From the NCBI GenBank assembly GCA_002499455.1, contig DALN01000103.1:8055-21681 (forward strand): a stretch of DNA of 13,627 bases, in the 5' to 3' direction. The translations under genes and the position numbers were made by a program. The notes beneath the pieces are model-generated. The model did no database searches. It had not been told where the DNA came from and was given only the letters and a program-made list of their open reading frames with translations. This document shows positions 12,596 to 13,627 of the stretch, one piece after another. The DNA is from Methanoculleus sp. UBA77. Its GTDB lineage: Archaea > Halobacteriota > Methanomicrobia > Methanomicrobiales > Methanoculleaceae. Every line of letters begins with the position of its first letter. Position 1 is the first letter of the stretch.

Positions 12596-13378
12596 TTAGA
12601 TGCCGAGGATCTGGATCTTATATCTTTTGATGACAAGTTTATCCACATCCGACAGGATATATGTGCCTTCCGGATCACCTGGATCGGTCGAAACACTCAT
12701 CCCGACCGACGAGGTGAGATAGTTCTTCCAGGCGGTCGAGTATCCCCCCGAAGCGCCGTTGTACGTAACCTTCACGACGCCTGGATTTAGGATCGGCGGG
12801 TCGGACGGGATATCGAGCAGTTTCATCTTCACAGTAGCCATCCCGGACTTCGCCATCGGTTCGCCGGCGTCGATCTCCATGAGATAGATAACGAACGTCT
12901 TTGTAGGCGGCTCTGTTGTCATGTCGACGTCACAGAACCACCGCGGCTCGGCGAGCATCGCCGAACCTGTTGCATCTTCCTGACGCGTCATCACCGCGCC
13001 GTTCTCGAGGGTGATCACCTCAGTGCCGCGGTCGGAACGGTAGACCAGTGCGCCGGGGGAGAACGTCACGGTATCAAATCCAGCACCGAATATCTCAAAT
13101 TCCGGTGTGGCCCCATCAGTAGCACCGATCACCTCGAGCGTCCCCCCGCTCACCTGGAGCGACGTCTCCTTGTAGGGGACGTTCTTGAAGCAGAGGCTCT
13201 TCATATCGTTCTGGATGACGATCATCGCCCGCTCCATGTTCTTGACGTCGGTGTTGCTCTGCTCCTTGACGAGCACCGGGTAGCCGTAGAGCGTGACCAG
13301 GCCGATGCCGCTGATGACGATCCCGAGGATCAGGACAAACCCGATCGCCTCGGAGACCGCCTTCTCATTTATCATCAC
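12596..13378 (-). CDS. Archaeal type IV pilin-like protein (DUF7289-like)
   Basis: A 260-residue secreted filament-type protein. The N-terminus has a class III (prepilin/preflagellin) signal: short basic MMINEKA, then VSEAIGFVLILGIVISGIG as the hydrophobic helix, with the expected FlaK/EppA/PibD-type cleavage between A7 and V8. The rest is a beta-rich, poorly conserved domain of about 220 residues, far longer than a simple pilin (100-150), as in DUF7289 proteins, which may be minor pilins or surface-anchored subunits. Two cysteines (C63, C149) could form a disulfide. SD GGGAGG (13388-13393) lies 9 bases before GTG 13378 and 12 before ATG 13375, favouring GTG. It is 15 bp after another pilin-like gene, so the two form an operon. 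Its stop is followed by a T6 terminator. Confidence 0.82.
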   Translation of the reverse strand: MMINEKAVSEAIGFVLILGIVISGIGLVTLYGYPVLVKEQSNTDVKNMERAMIVIQNDMKSLCFKNVPYKETSLQVSGGTLEVIGATDGATPEFEIFGAGFDTVTFSPGALVYRSDRGTEVITLENGAVMTRQEDATGSAMLAEPRWFCDVDMTTEPPTKTFVIYLMEIDAGEPMAKSGMATVKMKLLDIPSDPPILNPGVVKVTYNGASGGYSTAWKNYLTSSVGMSVSTDPGDPEGTYILSDVDKLVIKRYKIQILGI

Positions 13379-13393
13379 GAATATTCGCCTCCC

Positions 13394-13627
13394 CTAAAAT
13401 CCCTTTGAGTCGTACTGGATCATGTTCCATCCCGCGCCGGTGGTGTTCCCGACGACACCCCTCGTCGCCCCGATGCCGCCGATGGCAACGGTGCTCCTGA
13501 TGTTGCCGCCCTGCACCTGGATCGCCTGGCTCGCACCCGTCATCCCCACGTCCACGAAGTAATCCATCCCGGCGACCTCGTCGGGGATGTCGAACTTCGT
13601 CGCGATCGTCCCGTTGCCGGGCGCGAT
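13394..13627 (-). CDS. C-terminal part of an upstream pilin-like/secreted protein
   Basis: The minus strand is open from the window edge to a TAG at 13394-13396, giving 77 residues. It reads APGNGTIATKFDIPDEVAGM, then a beta-rich run with DYFVDVGMTGASQAIQVQGG and IRSTVAIGGIGATRGVVG, ending MIQYDSKGF. The alternating hydrophobic pattern and short Gly/Thr turns fit the C-terminal beta domain of archaeal pilin-like or DUF7266/DUF7289 proteins, and its place 15 bp before a pilin-like gene supports this. The start and the diagnostic N-terminal helix are outside the window, so the family is inferred from context. Confidence 0.65.
   Translation of the reverse strand: MAPGNGTIATKFDIPDEVAGMDYFVDVGMTGASQAIQVQGGNIRSTVAIGGIGATRGVVGNTTGAGWNMIQYDSKGF

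Noticed and set aside
1..13627. CRISPR array, insertion sequence, tRNA or rRNA genes
   Set aside because: No regularly spaced direct repeats, no transposase-like reading frame with terminal inverted repeats, and no cloverleaf or rRNA-like stretch seen by eye.

Overview
The window looks like a chromosomal segment of a GC-rich methanogenic archaeon of the order Methanomicrobiales, most likely Methanoculleus or a close relative. The basis is archaeal-type content (aIF1A, an archaeal ATPase with a DUF234 tail, class III-signal-peptide pilins, a DUF2341/PKD surface protein, a CDP-alcohol phosphatidyltransferase of the archaeal lipid type), strong G/C third positions, AT-rich archaeal TATA boxes in short intergenic gaps, and oligo-T terminators. 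The genus is inferred from memory of similar proteins; no search was run.

Layout, left to right. (1) 1-75 is the C-terminal tail of a + strand gene ending in a cysteine cluster. (2) 195-1577 (-) is an archaeal STAND-like ATPase/DUF234 protein with a repeated AT-rich promoter. (3) 1690-2333 (+) is a 17-codon leader ORF overlapping a CDP-alcohol phosphatidyltransferase. (4) 2305-4042 (-) holds two exported proteins: a PKD-DUF2341-lectin-like protein and, downstream, a LEA14/WHy lipoprotein. (5) 4101-6455 (+) holds a BaiN/HI0933-type flavoprotein, an exported transglutaminase-like protein and a BofA-family membrane protein. (6) 6456-6754 has no convincing gene, only a possible 25-codon minus-strand remnant. 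(7) A 59-residue protein (6755-6934, +) converges on a ketopantoate reductase-like gene (6944-7888, -). (8) 7889-8066 is a structured divergent intergenic region with a hairpin plus T-tract, leading into an ATP-cone/Mrr-type nuclease/HhH fusion (8067-8897, +). (9) 8904-12053 (-) holds an MFS transporter, an anchored YkuE-like metallophosphoesterase and a DUF2238/YjdF-like membrane protein. (10) 12131-12487 (+) is aIF1A with no in-frame ATG or GTG start before its conserved core. (11) 12596-13627 (-) is the end of a pilin operon with two archaeal type IV pilin-like genes, the upstream one cut by the window edge.

How it fits together: most of this is ordinary chromosomal gene content, with many single-gene transcription units. 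A recurring pattern is a TATA element centred about 24-29 bp before the start codon and no Shine-Dalgarno sequence, which suggests leaderless mRNAs. Genes inside operons or after a coupled ORF do carry clear SD motifs. No CRISPR array, insertion sequence, tRNA or rRNA was found. The items most worth following are the structured leader before the ATP-cone nuclease, the non-AUG start of aIF1A, the leader ORF of the phospholipid synthase, and the tandem-repeat promoter of the ATPase.
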